A stretch of 64,000 bases of DNA. Source: Curvivirga sp965219885 (GTDB lineage: Bacteria; Pseudomonadota; Alphaproteobacteria; UBA8366; Aestuariispiraceae). Shown in pieces: positions 21,866 to 30,310 of this stretch. The stretch covers positions 1 to 64,000 of the forward strand of contig NZ_CBDCOT010000009.1 in NCBI RefSeq assembly GCF_965219885.1, read 5' to 3'. The notes under the pieces were generated by a model, which did not search any database, had not been told where the DNA came from, and saw only the letters and a list, made by a program, of their open reading frames with translations. Each line of letters begins with the position of its first letter. Position 1 is the stretch's first letter. Made by a program: the position numbers and the translations under genes.

Positions 21866-22768
21866 TTATGAGTTACTTTTCAAGACTTTTTGAATAGCTT
21901 CAATTGTTTCATCAATAGATTTCGGCAGTAAATTATCATAAGCATGTAATGCATAGATAGGGGTTGGATCGGAGTTAGAAGTTTCATGTAAAGGGACTAA
22001 GTCCCCTGCCCTAACATCGTCTAATACGCCAATATTCGGCAGCAACGCAATTCCTAAACCTTGCTTGGCAAACGCCGTAACAGTTTCAATCGTATTCCCA
22101 TGTAAACGCGGTTTAAATTCTAAACTTACTTCTTCCTGATCTCCTCCAAGTTTAACAAGATGTTCAACAATCTGCGTTTCCCGACTATGTGCGATATAGG
22201 GAAGAGATTTTAGCCAATCAATAAATTCAGGCGTTCGTTTGTCCGGCGCATGCGCCAATAAGCTAGGTGCGATATATAAAACATCATATAATTCGCCGAT
22301 ACGCCTCGCACGCAGGTCACTATCCGGTAATGTTCCGACAGTAATTGATAGATCAATACCTTCTGCCACCAAGTTTAATCGCTTATCATCTGCAATTACA
22401 TTTGGTGTTAAATCCGGATATAGTTTTAAAAGCCGTGAAATAGCGGGAACAATAATTGGCGTAATAAAGGCATGAGGTGCAGTAATCGTCAGTGGGCCAG
22501 ATGGCGTCGCCCCGAAAGCTTCCATCTCTGTTTTTGCTATTTGTGATAAAGCCAGTATCTCTTTACACTTCTGATAGTAACGTTCCCCCGCCGGTGTTAA
22601 CGAAAAACGGCGTGTCGTACGCACCGCCAATTTTACATTCAATTGTTCTTCCAGACGTTTCAAATTCTGGCTGACCGCAGATTTAGCTATACTCAATTCA
22701 TCCGCTGCACCTGTGATACTACCTGCCTCAACCAAGGTCACAAATGTTAAAGGTAATGTAGAAAGCAT
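21866..22768 (-). CDS. LysR family transcriptional regulator
   Basis: This 300-residue regulator has an N-terminal winged helix (residues ~1-60, FVTLVEAGSITGAADELSIAKSAVSQNLKRLEEQL) and a C-terminal periplasmic-binding-like effector domain (residues ~88-295). It belongs to the LysR subgroup that includes DhmR/AaeR-like regulators, but the effector is not predictable. It is divergent from the secreted NTF2-fold gene, with 127 bp between the starts. By the usual LysR logic it may control that gene. Confidence 0.9.
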   Translation of the reverse strand: MLSTLPLTFVTLVEAGSITGAADELSIAKSAVSQNLKRLEEQLNVKLAVRTTRRFSLTPAGERYYQKCKEILALSQIAKTEMEAFGATPSGPLTITAPHAFITPIIVPAISRLLKLYPDLTPNVIADDKRLNLVAEGIDLSITVGTLPDSDLRARRIGELYDVLYIAPSLLAHAPDKRTPEFIDWLKSLPYIAHSRETQIVEHLVKLGGDQEEVSLEFKPRLHGNTIETVTAFAKQGLGIALLPNIGVLDDVRAGDLVPLHETSNSDPTPIYALHAYDNLLPKSIDETIEAIQKVLKSNS

Positions 22769-22895
22769 GTTTTATTGTTCTCTAAATATTAATAGTATTT
22801 TAATTTTTACATTGTTTTTCAAAACAATTAAAGCGCCTAAATATAACAGCAAAGAAAGATGAAACCTGTAACTCTTGCCTTTATGGAGCAATATC

Positions 22896-23357
22896 ATGAA
22901 ATTATTCACAAGCGCTTTACTAGCTTCAACATTGATTTTCAGTATCGCTACGCCTGCATCCGCACAAGATGCTACTGCCCGCGCTACAAATGAATATGAG
23001 TTAAGCCTAGCAGTCGCAACCGCAAGTCGCGCATGGCGCGACGCTTTCAATGCTGGTGATGCAGCTGCGGCAGCTGCCCTTTATGAAGAAGATGCTGTTA
23101 TGGTCGCGAAACCTTTTGGAACCTTCAGGGGTCGCGAAGAAATTCAGGCTTTCTGGACCAACTTGGTTGAGAAAGGCTTTGACGATGTTATCTATTTTAA
23201 CACTGTGACAAAAGTGGATCGTGACTTACTTTCTGCACAGGTGGCAGCCCAATGGAAAATGAATAACGCTAAAGGCATCATCACCAATGAACATTGGGTT
23301 TTACAACCTGATGGCACAGCCCTTTTACGAGAAGACCATTTCGAAGTTACGCAATAA
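22896..23357 (+). CDS. Secreted NTF2-like (SnoaL/DUF4440-type) protein
   Basis: This 153-residue protein has a Sec signal peptide (MKLFTSALLASTLIFSIATPASA) and an NTF2-like cone fold. The fold starts at ASRAWRDAFNAGDAAAAAALYEEDAVM and continues with GTFRGREEIQAFW, typical of the DUF4440/SgcJ group. The start is ATG 22896 with GGAG 11 bases upstream. An upstream TTG at 22875 would place charged or aromatic residues ahead of the signal peptide. A ligand or enzymatic role is unknown; export and the divergent LysR gene suggest a substrate-induced periplasmic function. Confidence 0.8.
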   Translation: MKLFTSALLASTLIFSIATPASAQDATARATNEYELSLAVATASRAWRDAFNAGDAAAAAALYEEDAVMVAKPFGTFRGREEIQAFWTNLVEKGFDDVIYFNTVTKVDRDLLSAQVAAQWKMNNAKGIITNEHWVLQPDGTALLREDHFEVTQ

Positions 23358-23366
23358 ACAAATGAT

Positions 23367-23397
23367 AAAGGCGCTAGATATATGTTCTAGCGCCTTT
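23367..23397. terminator. Bidirectional terminator between NTF2-like gene and tenA
   Basis: A perfect 12-bp stem, AAAGGCGCTAGA / TCTAGCGCCTTT with a 7-nt loop, lies between convergent genes and ends both transcription units, including the long thiamine operon. Confidence 0.8.
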
Positions 23398-23406
23398 GAT
23401 TATACT

Positions 23407-24066
23407 CTAGGACAAATCTAATCCCATTTGCCAAAAGCCAACTTCCAGTCGAGTAGCATTTCGGAAAATCTTTGCGAGTTCTGCTTCACGATCTTTAGAT
23501 AAATGATCACCAGCCAATTCATCTAAATAAGTAATCATGTCATCGACTGCGGCTAAATATTCTTTACCAGAATACATTTCCACCCAATCCGCATAGGGGT
23601 TGTTATTTGGCGTTAATTGTTCGGATGCCAATCGTCTTCCAATTTCGGCATATCCAATCGCACAAGGTGCCAGTGCCACATAAAGTTCCAACAAACCACC
23701 GGACATACCACATTCCATCACATAACGGGTATAAGCCATATTCGCAGTAGATTCTTCCAGATCATCCAATTCATCCTCATGAATGCCCCATTCAGCGCAA
23801 TATTTTAGATGAAGCCCTAGTTCCATATCGACAATGGCAGAGACACCTTCTTGCGCCCGCTTAATATCAGACAATTTGGTACTTTTATAAGCAGCCAAAG
23901 CATGACAACGGGCAAAGTGGATCAGGAAGATGTAATCCTGCTTCAAGTAATGTTGAAAGCATTCTTTTGGTAAACTGCCCTTACCAAGCTGTTCCACAAA
24001 ATCATGGTGCGTGTAAGCTGCCCAGTCATCAGGACAGCTTTCTTTTAGGCGTTGAAACAATCCCAT
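23407..24066 (-). CDS. tenA: Aminopyrimidine aminohydrolase / thiaminase II
   Basis: This 219-residue TenA-family enzyme hydrolyses thiamine breakdown products to recover HMP. The catalytic Cys135 lies in ALAPCAIGYAEIG, matching the position in characterised TenA. Asp44 in LKQDYIFL and Glu208 in TRLEVGFW complete the expected site. It is the last gene of the TPP-riboswitch operon and follows thiY by 3 bp. The pairing with ThiXYZ suggests that the imported ligand is an aminopyrimidine such as formylaminopyrimidine. Confidence 0.95.
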   Translation of the reverse strand: MGLFQRLKESCPDDWAAYTHHDFVEQLGKGSLPKECFQHYLKQDYIFLIHFARCHALAAYKSTKLSDIKRAQEGVSAIVDMELGLHLKYCAEWGIHEDELDDLEESTANMAYTRYVMECGMSGGLLELYVALAPCAIGYAEIGRRLASEQLTPNNNPYADWVEMYSGKEYLAAVDDMITYLDELAGDHLSKDREAELAKIFRNATRLEVGFWQMGLDLS

Positions 24067-24069
24067 GAT

Positions 24070-25023
24070 TTATTTCTCCGCAAAAATATCAACAGCATAT
24101 GTTTCAAGAGCAGGTGTTTCTTTAATCATACCATTTTCAATCATAAATTCAGCAAAGCGCGTATAGCGACCATGATCCAATGCAGCTGGACGCAAGGCAA
24201 AACGCGGCATTGTATCAACCCATGCACGACGATTTAATTCATTATCCAATGCTTTATCTGTCGCAATGAACATATCCAACGATTTCGCGTTATTGTTCAG
24301 CATGTAATTGGTCGCATCCTGCAGCGCCAACATGAACTTCGCCAATTTCTCTTCACCAACGCGATCAGATTTAGCTACCAAGATCAATTCGTCATATGCA
24401 GGTACACCTTCGTCTTCCACATAGAAAGCACGTCCCGGACGCTTTTCAATATCCATCTGATTTAATTCAAAGTTACGAAAAGCACCAATAACCGCATCAA
24501 CTTGTCCTGCGAAAAGAGAGGGTGACAAAGAAAAATTCACATTGATCAACTCAATATCTTTCAACGTCAATCCATGTTGGTCCAACATTGCAGAAAGCAA
24601 TGTATCTTCAAACCCACCGACTGAGAAACCAACCTTACGCCCCTTCAAATCTGCAATAGATTTAATCGGGCTATCTTCCAAAACAACCAAGGAGTTTAAC
24701 GGGGTTGCTACGAGCGTACCGATACGAACAAGCGGCAAACCTTCCGCCACTTGCACATGTAATTGTGGTTGGTAAGAAACAGCGAGATCAGCTTGTCCTG
24801 CCGCAACCAGCTTAGGAGGGAGCGAAGGATCTGATGGTGCAATCAACTCAACATCCAAACCATATTTTTCAAAGAAACCGGCTTCTTTCGCGATGACCAA
24901 AGTTGCGTGATCCGGGTTTACAAACCAATCTAATAATACGGTTACTTTATCTGCAGCCATCGCTGATCCAGATAGAAAAACAGCAAAGCTTGCTGCGAGG
25001 AAAGCACGAAGTTTTAATTTCAT
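24070..25023 (-). CDS. thiY: Pyrimidine-precursor ABC substrate-binding protein
   Basis: This 317-residue periplasmic receptor has a signal peptide (residues 1-23) and the NMT1/THI5-like fold. Conserved segments are VLLDWFVNPDHATLVIAKEAGFFEKYGLDVELIAPSDPS and the GGFEDTLLSAML region. NMT1-type receptors bind HMP-like pyrimidines. It lies between the permease and tenA in the riboswitch operon, which fixes its role as thiamine-pyrimidine uptake. Confidence 0.92.
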   Translation of the reverse strand: MKLKLRAFLAASFAVFLSGSAMAADKVTVLLDWFVNPDHATLVIAKEAGFFEKYGLDVELIAPSDPSLPPKLVAAGQADLAVSYQPQLHVQVAEGLPLVRIGTLVATPLNSLVVLEDSPIKSIADLKGRKVGFSVGGFEDTLLSAMLDQHGLTLKDIELINVNFSLSPSLFAGQVDAVIGAFRNFELNQMDIEKRPGRAFYVEDEGVPAYDELILVAKSDRVGEEKLAKFMLALQDATNYMLNNNAKSLDMFIATDKALDNELNRRAWVDTMPRFALRPAALDHGRYTRFAEFMIENGMIKETPALETYAVDIFAEK

Positions 25024-25033
25024 TATTTTATCC

Positions 25034-25783
25034 TTAAACCTTATGAGGATGATGCCAGCGTGTTAATCTGGCGAGAGATTTATCAATTACGTAATAGAAA
25101 AGAACCGCAAAAACGGCGATGACGAGAAGCGCTGCAAACATCAGATCCACCTGCATGCGTGCATTGGCATGAAGCATTAAAAAACCAAGACCTTTTGAGG
25201 AACCGACCCATTCCCCGACAATGGCACCAATCGGGGCTACTGCCGCAGCAACACGCATACCCGTTGCCAGTTTTGGTAAAGCTGCCGGAATTTGAATATG
25301 ACGTAAAATAGCGGTTTTCTTGCCACCCATTACTTTCGCTATGTCCAACCAATCTTTGGCCGTTTGCTGCAACCCATCATAAAATGCAGATGTTACAGGG
25401 AAATAGATGATCAAGGTAGCCATCGCGACCTTTGATGCCAAACCATATCCCAGCCAAAGCACTAGAATTGGTGCTAGCGCAAATACTGGAATAGCTTGCG
25501 AAATGACTAAAACAGGCATGAGCCAATGTCGCAAAGGCTTAAACCAAATCAGTAACATAGCACTGAGGCATCCCAGTATCGTTCCCAAAAGCATGCCCAT
25601 TATGATTTCGAAGAAAGTGATAAAGCTATGTTCCAAAATAAGCTCAGCATTATCTTTCAATGCAAAGAGAACCCTCATCGGCCCAGGTAAAATATAACTT
25701 GGTACTGATGTAAAACTTACAACAGCTTGCCAAATGACGCACAATCCGATTGGAATTAAAACAAAACGAAGGGCTTTATTCAT
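25034..25783 (-). CDS. thiX: Pyrimidine-precursor ABC permease
   Basis: This is a 249-residue binding-protein-dependent permease with about six helices. The EAA-type loop (MGGKKTAILRHIQIPAALPKLATGMRVAAAVAPIGAIVGEW) lies near residues 148-190. It overlaps the ATPase gene by 4 bp. With ThiY and ThiZ it forms the importer for the pyrimidine half of thiamine. Confidence 0.92.
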   Translation of the reverse strand: MNKALRFVLIPIGLCVIWQAVVSFTSVPSYILPGPMRVLFALKDNAELILEHSFITFFEIIMGMLLGTILGCLSAMLLIWFKPLRHWLMPVLVISQAIPVFALAPILVLWLGYGLASKVAMATLIIYFPVTSAFYDGLQQTAKDWLDIAKVMGGKKTAILRHIQIPAALPKLATGMRVAAAVAPIGAIVGEWVGSSKGLGFLMLHANARMQVDLMFAALLVIAVFAVLFYYVIDKSLARLTRWHHPHKV

Positions 25784-26520
25784 GTTTGAACCCTTTCAGC
25801 TTTTGATAATACTCCCATAAGGTCAGGATAGAGTTCGTCCACTTCCCGATCCCCAACTTGTCGCGGGGCATTTGTTGCAAGTCGCATTTCAGGTAAAAGT
25901 TTTGCCGGACGGCCTTCTAAAACATAAATCACGTCACCAAGACGTAGAGCCTCTAAGGGGTCATGTGTGACAAGCAATACGGTCCGCCCTTTTAGTAGGT
26001 CATATGTTAAGGCTTGTAATTCATGACGTGTAACAGCATCCAGCGCAGAAAAAGGTTCATCCATCAAGATTGTGGCGCGGTCTTCCATTAAAGTTCTTGC
26101 CAAGACGACCCGCTGCTGCATGCCACCTGAAAGTTGTGCTGGTTTATGCTTTATATAATCACCTAAACCCACTTTACTCAAAAGATCGCGTGCACGTTCC
26201 TCATCACGTTTATCGCCACGTAGAATACTCCCCAGCTGGACATTTTCCAAAACAGATAACCACGGCATCAAGAAGGCTTTTTGCCCCATATAGGCCACGT
26301 CGGAATTACCTGTATCAAATTCCACTTTGCCTTCAATCAGCCAGTCATCGTCAAGACTGGCAATCACACGTAGCAAACTACTTTTCCCCACCCCACTTTG
26401 CCCCAGCAAGCAAGACCACTTTCCTGCTTGCAAGGTTAAAGAGGATAAGTTCAAGATTTCCGTTTTCTGATATCTCAAACGAAAATTACTTAACCTAATA
26501 TTTGGGGCTACTGTTGTCAT
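25780..26520 (-). CDS. thiZ: Pyrimidine-precursor ABC ATPase
   Basis: This is a 246-residue ABC ATPase. The Walker A is LGQSGVGKSSLLRV (residues ~36-49), the signature is LSGGMQQRVVLAR near 128-140, and the Walker B is ATILMDEPFSALD near 149-161. It resembles nitrate/taurine-type importer ATPases and energises ThiX. It starts 13 bp after the TRAP receptor gene on the same strand. Confidence 0.92.
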   Translation of the reverse strand: MTTVAPNIRLSNFRLRYQKTEILNLSSLTLQAGKWSCLLGQSGVGKSSLLRVIASLDDDWLIEGKVEFDTGNSDVAYMGQKAFLMPWLSVLENVQLGSILRGDKRDEERARDLLSKVGLGDYIKHKPAQLSGGMQQRVVLARTLMEDRATILMDEPFSALDAVTRHELQALTYDLLKGRTVLLVTHDPLEALRLGDVIYVLEGRPAKLLPEMRLATNAPRQVGDREVDELYPDLMGVLSKAERVQT

Positions 26521-26533
26521 TTCGCTACTGTTT

Positions 26534-27622
26534 TTAACGAGCTAAACCAAAAGGCGTACGGCTAACTTTTGCCCAATCATCGGCATTGGCCAGTGCATTA
26601 CGATATGACTCCATCACTTTAGATGCCATAGGATCACCGGCTGCAAATTCATCAGTGATATTTTGGCTGGCTTCGCGTGCTTTGATCATGACCTCTTCCG
26701 GGAATTGACGTAACTTAACACCATGTTTTTCCGTCAGGTTCCGAAGGGCAATAGCATTTTCCCAATCAGATTCAGCTAGCGCGAAAGAGTTTTCCGCTTC
26801 ACAAGCGCTTGTTACAATCGCCTGTAAATCCCCGGGTAGTTTTGAAAGTGCTTCTTGATTGACCAAACATTCTGCCGAACCATTTGGTTTATTGAAAGTT
26901 GGCCAATAGTAATAAGGTGCAGCCTTATAGAAACCAAAACCACGGTCACTCCAAGGTCCTAAAAACTCAACCGCATCCACAATCCCACTTTGTAAACCCG
27001 GGAAGATATCTGAAGGCGGCAAGAAAACTGGTGTTGCTCCTAACTCTTTAAAGATAGCACCACCTAACCCAACAGCGCGAACTTTCACACCAACCAGATC
27101 ATCAAGGGAATTGATTTCTTTTTTGAACCATCCCCCCATTTGCATGCCTGTATTGCCGGCCATGAAAGGTTTGATGCCAAATTGTGCATATGTTTCATCC
27201 CATAACGCTTGGCCACCGCCATGATAAATCCAAGCCATATGTTCCAGCGCAGTTAAGCCAAATGGCATGGTTGTGAAAAACACAGCAGCTTTGGTTTTTC
27301 CCTGCCAGAAAAGAGACGCCGTATGTGCCATTTCAGCAGTACCTGCGCTTACCGCATCAAACACTTCCAATCCAGGCACCAATTCACCTGCTGCATAAAG
27401 TTTTACCGTTAAACGACCATCAGACATTTTAGTAATGCGGTCCGCCAAACGTTGAGCTGTAATTCCCACTCCCGGGGAATTCTTGGGCCAGCTTGTCACC
27501 ATTTTCCATTCAATCTTTTCAGATGCTATGGCAGGCACCGAAATTGAAGACGCTGCCGCTATTGGCGCAGCAGTTGCAAGCGTCTTTAAAAAATTACGAC
27601 GTGTCGGTAATTTATTTGTCAT
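26534..27622 (-). CDS. Orphan TRAP transporter receptor (DctP/TakP-like), Tat-exported
   Basis: This 362-residue DctP-family receptor starts with a twin-arginine signal, TRRNFLKTLATAAPIAAASS with Arg8-Arg9. The mature part has the TakP-like opening EWKMVTSWPKNSPGVGITAQRLADRI and the carboxylate-binding region GVKVRAVGLGGAIFKELG near residues 180-197. TRAP receptors need DctQ/DctM membrane subunits, and none is in the window. The gene lies inside the thiamine operon between thiD and thiZ, with gaps of 24 and 13 bp, so it should be under TPP control. A role in thiazole or other precursor capture is inference. Confidence 0.88.
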   Translation of the reverse strand: MTNKLPTRRNFLKTLATAAPIAAASSISVPAIASEKIEWKMVTSWPKNSPGVGITAQRLADRITKMSDGRLTVKLYAAGELVPGLEVFDAVSAGTAEMAHTASLFWQGKTKAAVFFTTMPFGLTALEHMAWIYHGGGQALWDETYAQFGIKPFMAGNTGMQMGGWFKKEINSLDDLVGVKVRAVGLGGAIFKELGATPVFLPPSDIFPGLQSGIVDAVEFLGPWSDRGFGFYKAAPYYYWPTFNKPNGSAECLVNQEALSKLPGDLQAIVTSACEAENSFALAESDWENAIALRNLTEKHGVKLRQFPEEVMIKAREASQNITDEFAAGDPMASKVMESYRNALANADDWAKVSRTPFGLAR

Positions 27623-27646
27623 GTGTAAATCTCTTTATAGTATTTA

Positions 27647-28465
27647 TTATTTAGACCAAAATTGATGAAAATGATGAACAGGCCCATGCCCCTGACCAAC
27701 AGTTAACTGGTCAGCCGATTGGATCGCTTTTGCGAGATATTGATGTGCTTGGGATACGGCATCTTTCAAGTCCAATCCCTGTGCTAATAAAGCAGCGATT
27801 GATGCTGATAAAGTACAGCCGGTTCCATGGGTGTTACCTGTATGAACACGTTTAGAATGAAGTTCTTGAACGTCTCCGTTGGAATGCATTAACAAATCCA
27901 CACATTCCTCCCCCGTTAAATGTCCGCCTTTCATCAAGACAGCACTAGCCCCCAGCGCCATCAAAGCTAAGCCGCATTTCTTCATACTTTCCGGATCTAT
28001 TGGGGCGTCTTGCCCAAGTAGAACACCTGCTTCCGGTAAATTGGGGGTCATTAATGTTGCCAATGGCACAAGATGTCTTCTTAACGCTTCTATTGCATTG
28101 TCCTGCAGTAACTTATCTCCGCTTTTGGCCACCATTACAGGATCAAGAACAACAGGAATATTTGGTGCTTTTACCTTCAGTCGATCAGCAACGGCTTCGA
28201 TAACATCGACTTGGGACAGCATACCAATTTTAATGGCATCTACCTTCAAATCATCTAGAACAGTATCTATCTGACAGGCGATGAAATCGGCGGGTACATC
28301 ATAGATGGCTCGCACCTCAGTCGTGTTTTGCGCAGTTAATGCAGTGATAACAGAAGCCCCATAAGTACCTAGAGCAGACATGGCTTTCAAATCAGCCTGA
28401 ATACCAGCTCCACCGCCACTATCTGACCCTGCAATGGTTAAGGCGATTGCGGTTTTATTTGTCAT
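27647..28465 (-). CDS. thiD: HMP / HMP-phosphate kinase
   Basis: This 272-residue ribokinase-fold enzyme phosphorylates HMP twice to HMP-PP. The signature ALTIAGSDSGGGAGIQADLKAMSALGTYG (residues 8-36) and the anion-hole HGTGCTLSASIAALLAQG near 211-228 are intact. Its ATG overlaps the thiE stop by 4 bp. Confidence 0.96.
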   Translation of the reverse strand: MTNKTAIALTIAGSDSGGGAGIQADLKAMSALGTYGASVITALTAQNTTEVRAIYDVPADFIACQIDTVLDDLKVDAIKIGMLSQVDVIEAVADRLKVKAPNIPVVLDPVMVAKSGDKLLQDNAIEALRRHLVPLATLMTPNLPEAGVLLGQDAPIDPESMKKCGLALMALGASAVLMKGGHLTGEECVDLLMHSNGDVQELHSKRVHTGNTHGTGCTLSASIAALLAQGLDLKDAVSQAHQYLAKAIQSADQLTVGQGHGPVHHFHQFWSK

Positions 28466-29127
28466 TTTTCTATTCCTTTTTGGAAAAACGGGTCAATCTT
28501 TTGTCTTAGCCGTTGAGTCGCTTTCATTGGGTCAACCTGCCCACATATGGCAGAAACCACTGCTAATCCATTTACACCAGTTGCAGCGACCGCTTCACAA
28601 TTGCTCTCATCAATACCTGCAATAGCAGTAGTTGGCAGATCGCCATTAGCCCTAGAAACTTTGAGCATGTCCAATAACCCATTCACACCAAGTGGGGTGT
28701 CAGGATTAACTTTACTTTCAGTGGGAAATACTCCACCTATTCCCAAGTAATCCAACAACTCAATTGGTGCAGCTTTGATATGAGATTCATTTTTAACGGT
28801 TAGACCAACAATCGCGCTATCCCCCAACAACATACGTGCTTGCTGGATTGCTTCATCACTTTGACCTAGATGCACTCCATCCGCTTTAGCCTTTTTTGCA
28901 ACATCGGGACGATCATTTACCAAAACTGGAATCTGAAACTCTTTCGCTACGTTCATCAATGAAACAACATTCTGAACTTGTGTGTCTGTATCACTATGTT
29001 TGTCACGATATTGTATAAGGGTAATACCGCCTTCCAACGCCTGTCTCACGACTTCCAACATCGGATAATGTACACAGTTTTCTGGTCCGATAACCAAATA
29101 CAAACGTGGATCAAAGCTCTTACCCAT
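28462..29127 (-). CDS. thiE: Thiamine-phosphate synthase
   Basis: This ThiE TIM-barrel enzyme joins HMP-PP and thiazole phosphate. Motifs are LYLVIGPENC at the N terminus, LIQYRDKHSDT, VHLGQSDE and GIGGVFPTESK for phosphate binding. I start at ATG 29127 (221 residues), which overlaps the thiM stop by 8 bases and has AGAGG eight bases upstream. A longer reading frame to 29214 would add 29 residues inside thiM and is unlikely. Confidence 0.94.
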   Translation of the reverse strand: MGKSFDPRLYLVIGPENCVHYPMLEVVRQALEGGITLIQYRDKHSDTDTQVQNVVSLMNVAKEFQIPVLVNDRPDVAKKAKADGVHLGQSDEAIQQARMLLGDSAIVGLTVKNESHIKAAPIELLDYLGIGGVFPTESKVNPDTPLGVNGLLDMLKVSRANGDLPTTAIAGIDESNCEAVAATGVNGLAVVSAICGQVDPMKATQRLRQKIDPFFQKGIEK

Positions 29128-29857
29128 TGATAGAACCTCTTTTATAAAAACTGTAAAGTTGATCAATAAATATTGTTTGGAAACCAGCTGGGCCTGCAGA
29201 ATGGAGAGCCGCAAATTCGCCAGCCTTAGCGATCATTTCCAATGCAGCACAAACAGCTTCGAACCGATTGTCACTTACCCCTAAATAGGTTGCTATTACT
29301 GCAGTACCGGCGCAACCAAGTCCGGTCACATGGGCCATCATTTCATGCCCTCCCGTTATTGGCGCATAAAGCGTTTCCCCATTTGGATCCAAGGCAAAAA
29401 CTTCATCGACTTTCCCAGTGATGGCGATAACAGCATCTGTCATTTCCAACAACTCATCGACAGGTATATTCAGTGCGGCTATTTCTAGTGAATTCGCACG
29501 TATCAAAGCTGGCTTGAAAGACAGAAGTTCTTTTGCAAATGCAAGACGTTTAGGTGCACGATTAATGAGTACAGGATCAAGTATCCATGGGATATTTTGC
29601 TCATTCGCAGTTTCGACAGCCCTTAGAATGGCTTCCTTTCGATTGGCATCTAATGTCCCTAAATTCACTAATAAGGCATGCGCGCTCGACGTGAAATCAG
29701 TCACTTCATCCGGATCAATCGTCATACTTGGCGTAGCCCCAACCGCGAGCAACGCATTCGCAGTCAAATTCTGAACCACAGAATTGGTCAGACAATGCAC
29801 TTTCGGCGATTCTACTTTGATTTGCCTCAGCAAATATTCCAGTTCTTTTTCAAACAA
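29120..29857 (-). CDS. thiM: Hydroxyethylthiazole kinase
   Basis: This 245-residue ThiM kinase phosphorylates salvaged hydroxyethylthiazole. Motifs are VHCLTNSVVQNLTANALLAVGATPSM (residues ~20-45), ILDPVLINRAP near 91-101 and GLGCAGTAVIATYL with the catalytic-site Cys near 179. The start is TTG 29857, with GGAG eight bases upstream. It is the first gene of the operon, directly behind the TPP riboswitch. Confidence 0.94.
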   Translation of the reverse strand: MFEKELEYLLRQIKVESPKVHCLTNSVVQNLTANALLAVGATPSMTIDPDEVTDFTSSAHALLVNLGTLDANRKEAILRAVETANEQNIPWILDPVLINRAPKRLAFAKELLSFKPALIRANSLEIAALNIPVDELLEMTDAVIAITGKVDEVFALDPNGETLYAPITGGHEMMAHVTGLGCAGTAVIATYLGVSDNRFEAVCAALEMIAKAGEFAALHSAGPAGFQTIFIDQLYSFYKRGSING

Positions 29858-29930
29858 ATTCAGGCTCCGCCATTATCGAAAGACAGGCGGTGTGAATAAA
29901 ATCAGACTGGACATGAAATATGTATTTTTG

Positions 29931-30027
29931 CTGACTCAATCCCTACGCCGGTCTTAACCAGATCAGGTTCTACGGGTCAGCATCCTTTGACACCTCTCAG
30001 CCTTTGCACCAAGGCACCCCGTTGAGA
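29931..30027 (-). promoter_or_regulatory. TPP riboswitch (THI element)
   Basis: The minus strand carries the complete thiamine pyrophosphate aptamer. It shows GGGGTGCC, the CTGAGAGG core near 30001-29994, GACCCGTAGAACCTGATCTG near 29978-29959 and the closing GGGATTGAG. The P1 helix is CTCAA (30026-30022) with TTGAG (29939-29935). It lies 73 bp before the thiM start. In Proteobacteria such aptamers usually shut translation or transcription when TPP is high, so the whole salvage operon should be TPP-repressed. I did not resolve the expression platform. Confidence 0.97.
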
Positions 30028-30036
30028 TACATCTGG

Positions 30037-30065
30037 ATAATAATCTTTCTTATTTTTTTTTTCAA
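30037..30065 (-). promoter_or_regulatory. Promoter of the thiamine salvage operon
   Basis: The minus strand has -35 TTGAAA (30065-30060), a 17-bp spacer and -10 TATTAT (30042-30037). Transcription would begin near 30030, exactly at the first base of the riboswitch. It lies immediately after the terminator of the upstream small RNA copy A. Confidence 0.65.
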
Positions 30066-30070
30066 CAAAT

Positions 30071-30225
30071 AAAAACGGCTACCGGTAAGGGGGACCAGTA
30101 GCCGTCAAATACGATCTTTGGTTGATCGTGGTGAGTTTGACAAATGGATCAATATCAAACTCTTCTTCAGGAGCGAGGTTCTGCTGAGGGGGATAAGAAC
30201 CTCTTATGAGAGGGGAAGTCTCAAT
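30071..30225 (-). ncRNA. Candidate small RNA, tandem copy A
   Basis: A ~155-nt predicted transcript on the minus strand. In order it holds: TGAGA/TCTCA hairpin with CTTCCCC loop (30223-30207); 8-bp hairpin GAGGTTCT/AGAACCTC with loop containing ATCCCCCTC (30203-30175); hairpin GAGTTTGA/TCAAACTC (30162-30133); hairpin ACGATC/GATCGT (30129-30111); and an 11-bp terminator stem followed by TTTTT (30105-30071). No open frame is evident. Every element recurs in copy B with compensatory changes, which argues for a conserved RNA. The two C-rich loops could bind ribosome-binding sites. No known family is recognised. Confidence 0.75.
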
Positions 30226-30231
30226 AAACTA

Positions 30232-30260
30232 GATATTGGAAGTCCTATCTGTTTTTCCAA
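30232..30260 (-). promoter_or_regulatory. Promoter of small RNA copy A
   Basis: The minus strand reads CTTGGAAA at the -35 (TTGGAA at 30260-30255), a 17-bp spacer and AATATC (30237-30232). Copy B has identical hexamers at the same spacing. Upstream, at 30271-30288, is the box AAGGCAATTTCAAGGCAT (plus strand), also shared with copy B. Either a sigma-70-like or an RpoH-like (CTTG...) reading is possible. Confidence 0.55.
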
Positions 30261-30310
30261 GAGTTGAAATAAGGCAATTTCAAGGCATTCAGATTTATGC
30301 GAATTCTACA

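Noticed and set aside
22772..23050. 92-codon minus-strand frame between the LysR and NTF2-like genes
   Set aside because: It is antisense to the signal peptide of the secreted protein and overlaps the divergent promoter region.
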